DNA of 64,000 bases from Enterococcus_D entomosocium (GTDB lineage Bacteria; Bacillota; Bacilli; Lactobacillales; Enterococcaceae), in NCBI RefSeq assembly GCF_030441895.1, contig NZ_JARJAS010000004.1; one strand, given 5' to 3'. The notes beneath the pieces were generated by a model that saw only the letters and a list, made by a program, of their open reading frames with translations, was not told the origin of the DNA and searched no databases. Positions 32,196-42,074 of the stretch are shown in pieces (within the stretch, counting starts at the first letter, position 1; every line of letters begins with the position of its first letter). A program made the translations under genes and the position numbers.

Positions 32196-35100
32196 TTGTC
32201 AAAAGAAAGAGAGACCTTTGAGATATTATTAGACCAAATTGCAGCTGCCCCAAATCTTCGGCAGCATCCATTGATGCAAACTGCCCAAATCAGACAAGTA
32301 ACCGTGCATCGACAATCAAAAGCGTGGACGTTTTATTTCCAATTTGAACGTTTATTACCGGTGATGGTGTATCAATCCTTTAAACAACACATTGAACTAG
32401 CGTTTAAAGAAATCGCGGAAGTTCGCATTGTCATTGAAGCTCAAGATGGTTCCTTTGATGAGCAGTTCATTCAAGAATACTGGCCATTAGCGTTAGCCAA
32501 TCAAAATTGTGATCGGCCGTTAGTTCATCAAGTGATCAAAAATCAAATACCTATGATTCAAGAGAACAAAGTGATTTTACCCGTCAACAATGATGCGGTC
32601 ATCACGATTTTGCAGCAACAGTACTTACCGATCATTGAGGAAAATTATGGGACTTTCGGGTTTCAAAAATTTCGGATCTTGCCGCAGTTAGACAAAGAAC
32701 AGGCTGAGGCAGCCTTGAAAGAACTTGAAGCACGAAAAGAAGAACAAACGGCAGCCTTCCAATTGCAAGCCGCTGAGAACTTAATGGCCCACGAGCAACG
32801 CAAAAAAGAAGTAAAAACCGTCGAATTTGACGGACCAATTGCCTTGGGACGTAATATTCCTGCCGATGAACCTGTGACACCGATGATCAATATCATTGAG
32901 GAAGAACGCAGAGTTACGATCCAAGGGTATGTCTTTGATAAAGAAGTTCGAGAATTGCGTTCAAAACGGAAGATTTTGATTTTGAAAATCACCGACTATA
33001 CGTCGTCGTTTAGTGTGAAAAAATTCTCCAATAATGAAAAAGATGAACAAGTCTTTGATGCCATTGCTAAAGGTAGTTGGGTCAAAGTGCGTGGTAGTGT
33101 TCAAGAAGATACTTTTATGCGAGATCTCGTTATGAATGCGCAAGATTTGCTGGAAGTCAAACACGAGGCCCGCAAAGATTATGCACCTGAAGGCGAAAAA
33201 CGGGTCGAACTTCACCTGCATTCCAATATGAGTACGATGGATGCAACCAACAATGTGGCAGACTTTGTCGCTCAAGCTGGCAAGTGGGGCCATAAGGCGA
33301 TTGCGATCACCGATCATGGTGGCGCACAAGGGTTTCCTGATGCCCATCACGCCGGAGAAAAAGCTGGGGTAAAAATTCTTTACGGTGTGGAAGCCAATAT
33401 CGTGGATGACGGGGTAGCGGTTGCCTATAATCCGAAGCCTGTCCCACTGACTGATGCCACTTATATCGTGTTTGACGTGGAGACCACCGGATTGTCTGCA
33501 GTGTACGACACCATCATTGAATTGGCCGCTGTGCGGATGCATAAAGGCAACGTGGAAGGCTCCTTTGATGAATTCATCGATCCTGGCCATCCTTTATCAC
33601 GAACGACCGTAGAATTGACGGGGATCACCGATGAAATGGTTCGGGGGTCAAAATCGGAAGAAGAAGTCTTACGTTTGTTCCGTGAGTTTTCTGAAGGAGC
33701 CATTCTAGTTGCCCACAATGCGTCATTTGATATGGGCTTCTTAAATACAAGTTATCGAAAATACGGTATTCCAGAAGCAGAAAATCCCGTCATTGATACA
33801 TTGGAACTCGCTCGTTATTTGTATCCAGAGTTTAAGCGATTCGGTTTAGGTGTCCTTTCCAAAAAATTCGGCGTTAGTTTGGAGCAACATCACCGAGCGA
33901 TCTACGATGCCGAGGCAACCGGTCATTTAGCGTGGATCTTTGTCAAAGAAGCGATGGAAAAACATGACATGCTGCTGCACGAAGATTTGAACCGACACGT
34001 TGGGGGCGAGAACTCCTATAAAGCAGCTCGGCCTTTCCATGCCACGATCTTAGCCCGAACACAGGCGGGATTGAAGAATTTATTCAAGCTGATCTCGATG
34101 TCGAATGTGAAGTACTTCCATGATAAAGTCCCGCGGATCCCGCGCTCAGAATTGGTGAAACTGCGGGAAGGATTGTTAGTCGGAACCGCTTGTGATAAAG
34201 GGGAAGTCTTTGTCGCAATGATGCAAAAAGGGGTTGATGCAGCGCGGGAACTTGCTAAGTTTTATGACTATATCGAAGTCATGCCCAAAGCAGTTTATGC
34301 CCATCTCCTAGAAACGGAGCTCGTGAAAAGCGAAAAAGACCTAGAAGACATTATTCGGAATTTGATCCAAATGGGTGAGGAGTTAGGGAAAATCGTTGTT
34401 GCTACTGGGAATGCCCACTACCTGAACGAAGAAGATGCCATTTATCGTAAGGTCTTGATCAATTCGATGGGGGGCGCCAATCCCTTGAATCGACATAGTT
34501 TACCGGATGTACACTTCCGAACAACCGATGAGATGCTGACCGCTTTTCAGTTTTTAGGACCGGAAGTAGCGAAAGAAATTGTGGTGACGAACCCAAATAA
34601 AATCGCTGATCTCTGTGAAAAAGTCATTCCGGTAAAAGATGATCTGTATACACCAAAGATTCCCGGATCTGAACAAGAGATCACCGACTTGAGTTACAAC
34701 CGTGCCAAAGAGCTATACGGTGATCCATTACCAGAAATTGTGGAAAAACGTTTGAAAAAAGAGCTTGATTCGATCATTGGGAACGGGTTTTCCGTGATCT
34801 ATTTGATCTCACAAAAACTGGTTCATAAAAGCAATCAAGACGGCTACTTAGTAGGGTCACGGGGATCAGTCGGTTCTAGTTTCGTAGCAACGATGACTGG
34901 GATCACTGAGGTCAATCCATTAGCCCCTCATTATTATTGTCCCGATTGCCAGTATTCTGAGTTTTACGAAGACGGCTCGTATGGTTCTGGTTATGATATG
35001 CCAGAGAAAAAATGTCCAAAATGCGGCACACGTCTGAACAAAGATGGCCATGATATTCCTTTTGAAACCTTCCTTGGTTTCCATGGCGATAAAGTCCCCG

Positions 35101-36545
35101 ATATCGATTTGAACTTCTCTGGGGAATATCAGCCAGAGGCCCATAACTATACGAAAGTGCTCTTCGGCGAAGAATATGTCTATCGTGCCGGAACGATCGG
35201 TACAGTAGCCGATAAAACAGCCTTCGGTTTCGTAAAAGGCTTTGAGCGCGATCATAATCTCCATTATCGAGCAGCTGAAGTCGATCGATTGGCTAAGGGT
35301 GCAACTGGCGTCAAACGGACAACTGGTCAGCATCCGGGGGGAATCATCGTTATTCCAGACTATATGGATGTCTATGATTTCACGCCGATTCAATACCCAG
35401 CAGATGATCAAAATTCAGAATGGAAAACGACCCACTTTGATTTCCATTCCATTCATGACAATATTTTAAAACTGGATATCCTGGGACACGATGACCCAAC
35501 GGTGATTCGGATGCTGCAGGATTTATCAGGAATCGATCCTAAAACGATCCCCACGGATGATCCGGAAGTGATGCGTATTTTTGGTGGTACGGACGTGCTA
35601 GGTGTGACTGAAGAGCAGATCTACTCCAAAACAGGTACATTAGGCATCCCAGAATTTGGGACCCGATTTGTGCGGGGGATGTTGGATCAAACCCATCCAT
35701 CGACGTTTGCAGAGCTCTTGCAGATCTCTGGTCTTTCCCATGGTACCGATGTATGGTTGGGTAATGCCGAAGAACTGATTCGTCGCGGAGATGCCAGTCT
35801 AGCAGAAGTAATCGGCTGTCGGGATGATATCATGGTGTACTTGATCCATGCTGGCTTAGATGACGGGATGGCCTTTAAAATCATGGAGACGGTTCGTAAA
35901 GGGCAATGGAACAAGATCCCTGACGACTTGCGGGACACTTACTTGCAAGCGATGCGGGAGAACAATGTCCCTGAATGGTATATCGATTCTTGTTCGAAGA
36001 TCAAGTACATGTTCCCGAAAGCCCATGCGGCGGCGTATGTTTTGATGGCGTTGCGGGTGGCTTACTTTAAAGTGTACTTCCCAATTCTCTATTACTGTGC
36101 TTATTTCTCTGTCCGGGCGGATGATTTTGATTTGATTGCCATGTCAAAAGGAAAAGACGCCGTAAAAGAACGGATGCAAGAAATCACTGACAAAGGATTG
36201 GATGCGTCAACGAAAGAAAAGAATCTGTTAACGGTTCTGGAGTTAGCCAATGAAATGTTAGAGCGCGGTTATGAATTTGGGATGATCGATCTGTATAAAT
36301 CGGATGCGGAAAACTTCGTGATCGACGGAAAAAAATTGATCGCACCATTTCGAGCAGTGCCGAGTTTGGGACTAAACGTAGCGAAACAAATCGTGGAAGC
36401 ACGGAAAAATGGTCCTTTCTTATCGAAAGAAGATCTCGCCAATCGCGGGAAAGTTTCTAAGACTTTGATTGAATACATGACGGATAACGGTGTTCTAAAA
36501 GATTTACCTGATGAAAATCAGTTGTCGTTGTTTGATATGTTGTAA
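32196..36545 (+). CDS. polC: DNA polymerase III alpha subunit, Gram-positive PolC type
   Basis: 1449 residues from a TTG start with AAGGAGG eight bases upstream. Domains in order: N-terminal region, OB fold (VTIQGYVFDKEVRELRSKRKIL), PHP domain (VELHLHSNMSTMDATN, AITDHGGAQGFPDAHH), an inserted proofreading exonuclease (YIVFDVETTGLSA, ILVAHNASFDMGF, HRAIYDAEATGHL), then the polymerase core with a zinc-finger CPDC...CPKC, GSRGSVGSSFVATMTGI and PDIDLNFSG containing catalytic aspartates. It is the leading replicative polymerase of low-GC Gram-positives. Confidence 0.98.
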   Translation: MSKERETFEILLDQIAAAPNLRQHPLMQTAQIRQVTVHRQSKAWTFYFQFERLLPVMVYQSFKQHIELAFKEIAEVRIVIEAQDGSFDEQFIQEYWPLALANQNCDRPLVHQVIKNQIPMIQENKVILPVNNDAVITILQQQYLPIIEENYGTFGFQKFRILPQLDKEQAEAALKELEARKEEQTAAFQLQAAENLMAHEQRKKEVKTVEFDGPIALGRNIPADEPVTPMINIIEEERRVTIQGYVFDKEVRELRSKRKILILKITDYTSSFSVKKFSNNEKDEQVFDAIAKGSWVKVRGSVQEDTFMRDLVMNAQDLLEVKHEARKDYAPEGEKRVELHLHSNMSTMDATNNVADFVAQAGKWGHKAIAITDHGGAQGFPDAHHAGEKAGVKILYGVEANIVDDGVAVAYNPKPVPLTDATYIVFDVETTGLSAVYDTIIELAAVRMHKGNVEGSFDEFIDPGHPLSRTTVELTGITDEMVRGSKSEEEVLRLFREFSEGAILVAHNASFDMGFLNTSYRKYGIPEAENPVIDTLELARYLYPEFKRFGLGVLSKKFGVSLEQHHRAIYDAEATGHLAWIFVKEAMEKHDMLLHEDLNRHVGGENSYKAARPFHATILARTQAGLKNLFKLISMSNVKYFHDKVPRIPRSELVKLREGLLVGTACDKGEVFVAMMQKGVDAARELAKFYDYIEVMPKAVYAHLLETELVKSEKDLEDIIRNLIQMGEELGKIVVATGNAHYLNEEDAIYRKVLINSMGGANPLNRHSLPDVHFRTTDEMLTAFQFLGPEVAKEIVVTNPNKIADLCEKVIPVKDDLYTPKIPGSEQEITDLSYNRAKELYGDPLPEIVEKRLKKELDSIIGNGFSVIYLISQKLVHKSNQDGYLVGSRGSVGSSFVATMTGITEVNPLAPHYYCPDCQYSEFYEDGSYGSGYDMPEKKCPKCGTRLNKDGHDIPFETFLGFHGDKVPDIDLNFSGEYQPEAHNYTKVLFGEEYVYRAGTIGTVADKTAFGFVKGFERDHNLHYRAAEVDRLAKGATGVKRTTGQHPGGIIVIPDYMDVYDFTPIQYPADDQNSEWKTTHFDFHSIHDNILKLDILGHDDPTVIRMLQDLSGIDPKTIPTDDPEVMRIFGGTDVLGVTEEQIYSKTGTLGIPEFGTRFVRGMLDQTHPSTFAELLQISGLSHGTDVWLGNAEELIRRGDASLAEVIGCRDDIMVYLIHAGLDDGMAFKIMETVRKGQWNKIPDDLRDTYLQAMRENNVPEWYIDSCSKIKYMFPKAHAAAYVLMALRVAYFKVYFPILYYCAYFSVRADDFDLIAMSKGKDAVKERMQEITDKGLDASTKEKNLLTVLELANEMLERGYEFGMIDLYKSDAENFVIDGKKLIAPFRAVPSLGLNVAKQIVEARKNGPFLSKEDLANRGKVSKTLIEYMTDNGVLKDLPDENQLSLFDML

Positions 36546-36575
36546 ACCACCGGCTGTTCACTTAAGATAAAAAAT

Positions 36576-36630
36576 AAGCACATCATCATAATGGCTAGTA
36601 TAGCTAGTTTCTGCATGATGTGCTTTTTTG
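36576..36630 (+). terminator. Terminator after polC
   Basis: AAGCACATCATCAT pairs with ATGATGTGCTT, a 25-base middle contains a second short hairpin GGCTAGTATAGCTAG, and six T follow. Confidence 0.85.
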
Positions 36631-36657
36631 TCTTGTTTGTGAAATCGATCTAAGCAG

Positions 36658-36699
36658 CCACAATCTGACGAAAATCAGAAAGATCGTGGTCTATTGTGG
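36658..36699. other. Compact stem-loop in the polC downstream gap
   Basis: CCACAAT (36658-36664) and ATTGTGG (36693-36699) pair, enclosing TCTGA/TCAGA and a GATC segment. The gap 36631-36759 has no gene. A hairpin with T-run lies at 36760-36810. A small RNA is possible but no promoter was found. Confidence 0.4.
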
Positions 36700-36759
36700 G
36701 AAATCATAGGGGCCAGCCTTAGTAGCGAATCAATCGAACCTTTACCATACAAAGAGGAG

Positions 36760-36810
36760 AAAAATACTCGTTACCGAAAGAAGCGAATGCCTTTGGTAAC
36801 GAGTATTTTT
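36760..36810. terminator. Bidirectional terminator after the AEC transporter gene
   Basis: AAAAATACTCGTTACC pairs perfectly with GGTAACGAGTATTTTT around a 19-base loop. It lies 20 bases beyond the minus-strand AEC stop. Confidence 0.88.
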
Positions 36811-36830
36811 CGACAAAGTTCGTTAAATAG

Positions 36831-37772
36831 CTAAAAAAAGAAAAAAAGCAAAACAGGCAAATACACCATGTACAGTAAGACGGAATAGCCTAAACATGAA
36901 GTTGCAAACTCTTCATCCCCTTGGTAGTTTCGTACAAGGATCGGGACAGAGTTTTGGACGGGCATAGAGGCTTGAATAATAAACACAGAAAGCATCAATT
37001 CAGGAACAGGGATGATTCTGCTTAACAGCCACACAACGAGGGGCGAAAGAACGAAACGACCAAACAAGACACCGACAATGTCTTTCGTCATTCGCAAATT
37101 TTTGAGTCCCCCAAAGTAGACGATGATTCCGATAATAAACATTGATAAGGGTGTCGTCAAATCTGCTAGATAGCTTCCAAGGCCATCAACAAATGAGGGC
37201 AGCGGTAAGGTGAATAGCATCCAGATCAAACCGATGATGAAACCAATCAAGGCTGGTGAAAAAATCTTTTTTAGCATGACCAATGGATGAAAGGAAATCC
37301 GGGCTTCACCAAAATCAGGATTGTCTTTTGCTAACTCAAAAATACCGATGGTCCAAAATAATGTCGTATTTACAATATAGTACAACAACACATAAGGAAC
37401 GGCTTTTTCACCAAAAATAGCTAAATTGATCGGTAAGCCGATGAAGATCGTATTGGAAAAGGTAAACATGGCGGAAAATGCGCCTTGGTGTTTGGCTTCA
37501 ACTTGCGCGAAACGTCGCCATAAATAACCAGCGAAGTAAGTGATCATCATGGAAAGTAATGGGATGATCATCCCCGAAACCAATGAAAGAAATTCATCTT
37601 TCGTAAAGTTTTTAATAATCGTTAAAAACATATTGGCTGGTAATGAGACATTTAATACCAATTTTGAAAACGTATCGGCGGTTCGATTAGAAAACCATTG
37701 TTTGTAAGACAACCAATAACCGATAAACATTAGACTGAAAATGACAAAAATATTGATATATGCTTGAAACAT
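36831..37772 (-). CDS. AEC (auxin efflux carrier) family transporter
   Basis: 313 residues from ATG 37772, with AGAGG seven bases upstream. About ten hydrophobic helices in two halves; the N-terminal FSKLVLNVSLPANMFLTI and the C-terminal IIQASMPVQNSVPILVRNY are typical of the family, which includes malate permeases of lactic acid bacteria. The substrate is not determinable here. It is a single gene with its own terminator. Confidence 0.9.
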   Translation of the reverse strand: MFQAYINIFVIFSLMFIGYWLSYKQWFSNRTADTFSKLVLNVSLPANMFLTIIKNFTKDEFLSLVSGMIIPLLSMMITYFAGYLWRRFAQVEAKHQGAFSAMFTFSNTIFIGLPINLAIFGEKAVPYVLLYYIVNTTLFWTIGIFELAKDNPDFGEARISFHPLVMLKKIFSPALIGFIIGLIWMLFTLPLPSFVDGLGSYLADLTTPLSMFIIGIIVYFGGLKNLRMTKDIVGVLFGRFVLSPLVVWLLSRIIPVPELMLSVFIIQASMPVQNSVPILVRNYQGDEEFATSCLGYSVLLYMVYLPVLLFFFF

Positions 37773-37837
37773 GTGCTCACCTCTCATTTACTATAGCGAA
37801 AGGCAGAAGAAGAAGCAACTGATTCCCATTTGAAAAC

Positions 37838-37872
37838 AACAAAAAACCAAACCACTCATTGAGCGATTTGGT
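37838..37872 (-). terminator. Terminator after yidC
   Basis: On the minus strand ACCAAATCGCTCA pairs with TGAGTGGTTTGGT and is followed by TTTTTTGTTG. It begins ten bases after the yidC stop. Confidence 0.85.
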
Positions 37873-37881
37873 CAAGAATTA

Positions 37882-38808
37882 CTAACGTTGCTGCTTGCCT
37901 GCGTTACGACCTTTTCCATTAGGCTTTGTCGTGTTCAACGCTTTTTTGACAGCTTCTGTTTTTTCAGGAGTTACATCTTTGCGAGGCGTAACCACCGTTT
38001 TTGGCGGATTGGCTTTCATTTCTGCTTCGACTTGGGCACGAATTTTTGGTTTCATGATGACATTCGTGATAAATGTTTGGATACAACTGAAGACCCCACC
38101 GACTACCCAATAAAGCGTCACACCAGCTGGTGCACTCATTGACATGAAAACGATCATCAATGGAGAAACGATCAACATGGTTTTCATCGTTTTTTTCTGT
38201 TCTTCCGGAATCCCAATGGTTGAGATGTATCCTTGTGCCAGGTAGGAAATACCAGCAATCGCTACAAAGAGGATGCTGGGGTCACCTAATGATACGCCAA
38301 AGAACTCAGAGTTTTGGATTCCTTGTGTGTAACGGGCGGTGAAGTAGAGGGCAGAGAAGATCGGCATCTGAATCAGTAAAGGCAAACAACCGATACCGCC
38401 AAACATACTGACGTTGTTTTCAGAATAGATTTTTTGCATCTCCGCTTGCGCTTGCATTTGTTCTTCCCGAGTGGTTGCTTTCTTCAAATTGGCTTGCGCA
38501 ATATCCACTTGAGGTTTCAGAAACTGCATTTTTTCACTTTGAATCATCGTTTTTCGAGACTGATGGATCCCTAATGGTAAGATAATGACGCGGACAACGA
38601 TCGTTACGGCGATGATCGCCCAGCCGTAAGACCAGTTGAAGTTTTCAACGAGCATCGTGATCATATCACCTAAAGGTTTCACCAAAAAGCGATAAATCAT
38701 TCCTGTTTCTTTCGGCGTACCATCAGCATTGGTACTGACACAGCCTGATAATGCTAATAACAGGCCAAATAATCCTGATGAAAGCAGCCATTTATTCATT
38801 TTAGACAT
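37882..38808 (-). CDS. yidC: Membrane protein insertase YidC/OxaA
   Basis: 308 residues from ATG 38808, supported by GAGGAA nine bases upstream; the longer frame from 38841 lacks a site. A lipoprotein signal ends in LSGC. The 60KD_IMP domain follows with five membrane segments: FNWSYGWAIIAVTIVVRVII with the conserved Arg, a coiled cytoplasmic hairpin (KATTREEQMQAQAEM), then GCLPLLIQMPIFSALY. The C-terminal tail is strongly basic (KTVVTPRKD, KPNGKGRNAGKQQR), as in ribosome-binding YidC2. It inserts membrane proteins with or without SecYEG. Confidence 0.95.
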   Translation of the reverse strand: MSKMNKWLLSSGLFGLLLALSGCVSTNADGTPKETGMIYRFLVKPLGDMITMLVENFNWSYGWAIIAVTIVVRVIILPLGIHQSRKTMIQSEKMQFLKPQVDIAQANLKKATTREEQMQAQAEMQKIYSENNVSMFGGIGCLPLLIQMPIFSALYFTARYTQGIQNSEFFGVSLGDPSILFVAIAGISYLAQGYISTIGIPEEQKKTMKTMLIVSPLMIVFMSMSAPAGVTLYWVVGGVFSCIQTFITNVIMKPKIRAQVEAEMKANPPKTVVTPRKDVTPEKTEAVKKALNTTKPNGKGRNAGKQQR

Positions 38809-38932
38809 TCTATTCTTCCTCTTCACAATAAATTTAGACAAAAATAACTATACTAAAAAAGACCGACTATTTCAATGTACAAAGAGAAATTCATTGAAAA
38901 ATCAATCTTTCGACTTAGAAAACATTCAATTA

Positions 38933-39211
38933 TCAATAATAGACTACATCAAAGTTAGTACGTTCTTTAATGGTATCGTCTGGTTGGATGTCGATTTGGT
39001 TCACTTTTCCAGCGGGAGAAGGAGAATCTTTCACTCCGGCAACAAAGGCATCGATAATTTTTTCATCTCCCATCGCTTCAATCGAAACAGAACCATCTGC
39101 CTCATTTTTTACAGATCCTGTGACCCCTAATTGATCGGCAAGCATTTTCGTGGTATAACGAAAGCCGACACCTTGGACACGCCCTTGAACATGGATTCGT
39201 AGTTTCTTCAT
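38933..39211 (-). CDS. acyP: Acylphosphatase
   Basis: 92 residues from ATG 39211, with AGGAGG eight bases upstream; a TTG at 39217 is too close to that site. The active-site loop VQGRVQGVGFRYTT with its Arg and the later Asn (VKNEADGSV) are present. It hydrolyses acyl phosphates. It is upstream of yidC in the same direction and divergent from the methyltransferase gene. Confidence 0.95.
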   Translation of the reverse strand: MKKLRIHVQGRVQGVGFRYTTKMLADQLGVTGSVKNEADGSVSIEAMGDEKIIDAFVAGVKDSPSPAGKVNQIDIQPDDTIKERTNFDVVYY

Positions 39212-39306
39212 GGACAATCCCTCCTCTGCTTATAATGATAGCGTTTTTTCAGTAAAAGAACAAGTTAGATCGATTGACTCATGCTATAATAAATCGAGGT
39301 GACCAC

Positions 39307-40068
39307 ATGAAAGAAATTCAATCGAAAAAAAATACCTTTATCAAGGAAATCAAAAAACTAACACAAAAAAAACACCGTACACAGACCAATACGTATTTGA
39401 TCGATGGCTGGCATTTAGTGCAAGAAGCGCTGCAGGCCAAAGTACCTATCAAAGCGTTGTTGGTGACACCGCGAGGGTTAAGTGAAGCCAACGGGCAGCT
39501 CGATGATTATCAGGAAGAAAGCTATTTGATCACAGAGGAGATCGCAGCGATGCTTTCTGATTTACCAACACCACAAGGAATTTTTGCCGTGGTGGAAAAG
39601 CAAGAGCAAAACTTACAGACACTGACGGGTAATTGGTTGATTTTAGATAATGTGCAAGATCCCGGGAACGTTGGTACCATGATTCGAACAGCGGATGCTG
39701 CTGGATTTAGCGGGGTGTTTCTCGGCGAAGGAACAGCAGATCTTTACAGCACAAAAGTCTTGCGCAGCATGCAAGGAAGCAACTATCATTTACCGATTTT
39801 AGAAGGAGCGATCCCGCCATTTCTAAAGCAGCTACGCTCAGCTGGCGTGACGATTTATGGCACCGAATTAAATAAAGGAGCCGTTCCTTATACCGAGATT
39901 CCTAAAGAACAAACAGCTGCCTTCATTTTAGGTAACGAGGGACAAGGGGTTCACCCAGAACTGTTGGCTTTGACTGACAAAAATGTGTATATTCCCATCT
40001 ATGGTCAGGCGGAATCATTGAACGTCGCCATTGCAGCCGGAATTTTGATGTATTTTTCTGTCAGTTAG
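39307..40068 (+). CDS. TrmH/SpoU-family RNA 2'-O-methyltransferase
   Basis: 253 residues from ATG 39307 with GAGGTG upstream. An N-terminal substrate-binding domain (YLIDGWHLVQEAL) is followed by the knotted SPOUT domain: motif 1 NVQDPGNVGTMIRTADAAGF, motif 2 FILGNEGQGVHPEL, motif 3 IPIYGQAESLNVAIAAGILMY. It probably methylates 23S rRNA; the target nucleotide is not predictable. Gene order acyP-divergent-methyltransferase is common in Bacilli. Confidence 0.92.
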   Translation: MKEIQSKKNTFIKEIKKLTQKKHRTQTNTYLIDGWHLVQEALQAKVPIKALLVTPRGLSEANGQLDDYQEESYLITEEIAAMLSDLPTPQGIFAVVEKQEQNLQTLTGNWLILDNVQDPGNVGTMIRTADAAGFSGVFLGEGTADLYSTKVLRSMQGSNYHLPILEGAIPPFLKQLRSAGVTIYGTELNKGAVPYTEIPKEQTAAFILGNEGQGVHPELLALTDKNVYIPIYGQAESLNVAIAAGILMYFSVS

Positions 40069-40192
40069 ATTTTTAAGGAACTGTTAAACTATTTGAATCT
40101 ATTGCACCTCACCTAGAATCTTCGATGAATAGGTGCTATACTTTGTCTTGTAACAATCAAGCAGATCAAAAAAAGGTGGCAGACAAAAATTT

Positions 40193-40702
40193 ATGACAGA
40201 AAAATGGCAAGAAGATAGCGAATATATGTCTTACGTGGCTGACCTGTTAGAAACAGAAGCTGTAAAAAAATTAGCCAACTTTGTGCAGCATATGAACTCC
40301 ACACGTTTGGAACATTCGATCAGCGTCTCTTATTATAGTTACAAATTGGCCAAGAAATGGGGCGGCGATGCTCGTGCAACAGCTCGTGCAGGACTCCTTC
40401 ATGATTTATTCTACTATGACTGGCGTACCACAAAGTTTGATGAAGGTACCCATGCGTATATGCATCCACGAATTGCAGTAAAAAATGCTGAAAAAATCAC
40501 TGAACTAAGTGATCTAGAAAAAGATATCATCTTGAAACATATGTGGGGAGCAACGATTGCGCCGCCACGTTATAAAGAAAGCTATATTGTCACAATGGTT
40601 GACAAATATTGTGCGATCAAAGAAGCATCAGAACCACTTACAGAAAGTATGAAAGAAAAATGGCAACAACGTTTCTGGAAGAAACATCGTACGATTCAAT
40701 AA
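40193..40702 (+). CDS. HD-domain phosphohydrolase family protein
   Basis: 169 residues. The HD metal site shows as RLEHSISVSYYSYKLA (first His), GLLHDLFYYDW (HD pair) and HAYMHPRIAVKNAEKI with a later KHMWG and MVDKYCAIKEA (last Asp). Such single-domain HD proteins hydrolyse phosphate esters; the substrate is unknown. It is a single gene. Confidence 0.88.
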   Translation: MTEKWQEDSEYMSYVADLLETEAVKKLANFVQHMNSTRLEHSISVSYYSYKLAKKWGGDARATARAGLLHDLFYYDWRTTKFDEGTHAYMHPRIAVKNAEKITELSDLEKDIILKHMWGATIAPPRYKESYIVTMVDKYCAIKEASEPLTESMKEKWQQRFWKKHRTIQ

Positions 40703-40705
40703 GAA

Positions 40706-40744
40706 AAAAGTTCTTCGAACCAGCCGGTTCAAAGAACTTTTTTT
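40706..40744. terminator. Bidirectional terminator between HD and DUF218 genes
   Basis: AAAAGTTCTTCGAACC pairs with GGTTCAAAGAACTTTT (one mismatch) around AGCC; T-runs occur in both directions. Confidence 0.88.
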
Positions 40745-40750
40745 GTTTGC

Positions 40751-41950
40751 TTAGCCAAAAATAAGTTGGAGGATCGCTGCGCCTACATAAAGGATCAGTA
40801 AGGTGATCAATACCATTAAGTGTCGTCTTTTGTGCATAAAAAGGATCGCTACGAATTCTCGTAAGAAGGCATTTGGTAAATAGTAAAAGGCGGTGGGTGC
40901 TCCGATACCATCCGCTTTAAGTTGTGCTTGATCTGCATAGAGACCGGCACGAAAAATATGGTAATTGTTGGAGGAAAAAATAACTTTGTAGCCATTTGGC
41001 TTTAAGGAATCCATGATTTCTTTCGAAAACTTCATGTTTTCATAAGTAGTCGTGGAATTTGTTTCTACTAAAATCTCTCCTTCGGGCACTCCTTGCGCAA
41101 CTGCATATTCTTTCATCGCGACAGCTTCTGGCAGCTTTTCATCGCTTCCTTGGCCGCCTGACATCAGTAACCGAGGAGCGGTTTTTTTCGCTTTAAATTG
41201 CGCTTCGTAGAACGAGATTGCTTTATTGATACGCTTGGCCAATAAAGGGGAGACCGTGGTGCCATTCAAAAGACCTGCTCCTAAGACGATGATAAAATCT
41301 TGATTGTAACGAGGATGATTGAACTGATAAATGACTGAAATCGATAAAAAGTTCAAAAAGACCACAAATAGATACATCAGACTTAGGGGAACAACGCCGA
41401 ATAAGGTTCGGATCCAATCTGGGAAAAAGTGCAAAAGGGTATCTGAAAATAATAAAACGGTCAAAACCACTGCTAAGATCAGGGTCAATAGATTGGCGAT
41501 TGATCGCGACTCTCTTCGTAAAACAATAATGGAATTCCAGTAAAGAAAGACCACGAGAATGGCTAAGCCGAATAATAATACAGCAAAGAAGATCGCTAGC
41601 AAAACAGCCAATAGACCACCTACAAGAATATCTTGTGTTCGGTATAGATTAATGACTAGGTAGCCACCAAATGCTAAGACAAACAAATTAAAGAGCAAGC
41701 CATTTACGAGTCGGTGCTTGTTGCGCCGATAAGAAAATAAAAAAAGGCCGGCGAAGGCGACTGGTATTAGAATAAAGAAACTGCCTGTCCGTAATTCTGA
41801 GACGGCTAAATAAATCAGCAGGGCTAAAATCGTCCAACAGCACTCAAAAAAGAAAATATCTGGCTCATCTTTACTCTTGCGCCACTTTTGAACGACGATC
41901 ACACCCGTCAAATAGCTGATGGCAAAAATCAGCAATTGCGTAAAATCCAT
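40751..41950 (-). CDS. DUF218 (YdcF/SanA-like) membrane protein
   Basis: 399 residues from ATG 41950, with AAAGGAG eight bases upstream. The first half holds about seven to eight hydrophobic helices; the second half is an extracytoplasmic DUF218 domain: FIIVLGAGLLNGTTVSPLLAKRI, RLLMSGGQGSDEKLPEAVAMKEY, TNSTTTYENMKFSKEIM and VIFSSNNYHIFRAGLYA. A last helix follows. Family members act in envelope processes (ElyC, SanA), but the reaction is unknown. Confidence 0.9.
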   Translation of the reverse strand: MDFTQLLIFAISYLTGVIVVQKWRKSKDEPDIFFFECCWTILALLIYLAVSELRTGSFFILIPVAFAGLFLFSYRRNKHRLVNGLLFNLFVLAFGGYLVINLYRTQDILVGGLLAVLLAIFFAVLLFGLAILVVFLYWNSIIVLRRESRSIANLLTLILAVVLTVLLFSDTLLHFFPDWIRTLFGVVPLSLMYLFVVFLNFLSISVIYQFNHPRYNQDFIIVLGAGLLNGTTVSPLLAKRINKAISFYEAQFKAKKTAPRLLMSGGQGSDEKLPEAVAMKEYAVAQGVPEGEILVETNSTTTYENMKFSKEIMDSLKPNGYKVIFSSNNYHIFRAGLYADQAQLKADGIGAPTAFYYLPNAFLREFVAILFMHKRRHLMVLITLLILYVGAAILQLIFG

Positions 41951-42074
41951 GTTTTTCACTCCTTTAACGATACACCTAGTATACCGAAAAATGACAAAAA
42001 TTGCTTGTTGCTAAGGTCAAAGTTGCTGAATTTCTTGCAATTCGCTAAAATGAAGAAAAGAAGGAGGAAGGAAC

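Noticed and set aside
32961..33590. 209-codon minus-strand frame inside polC
   Set aside because: Antisense shadow of the conserved PHP and exonuclease regions; no independent signal.
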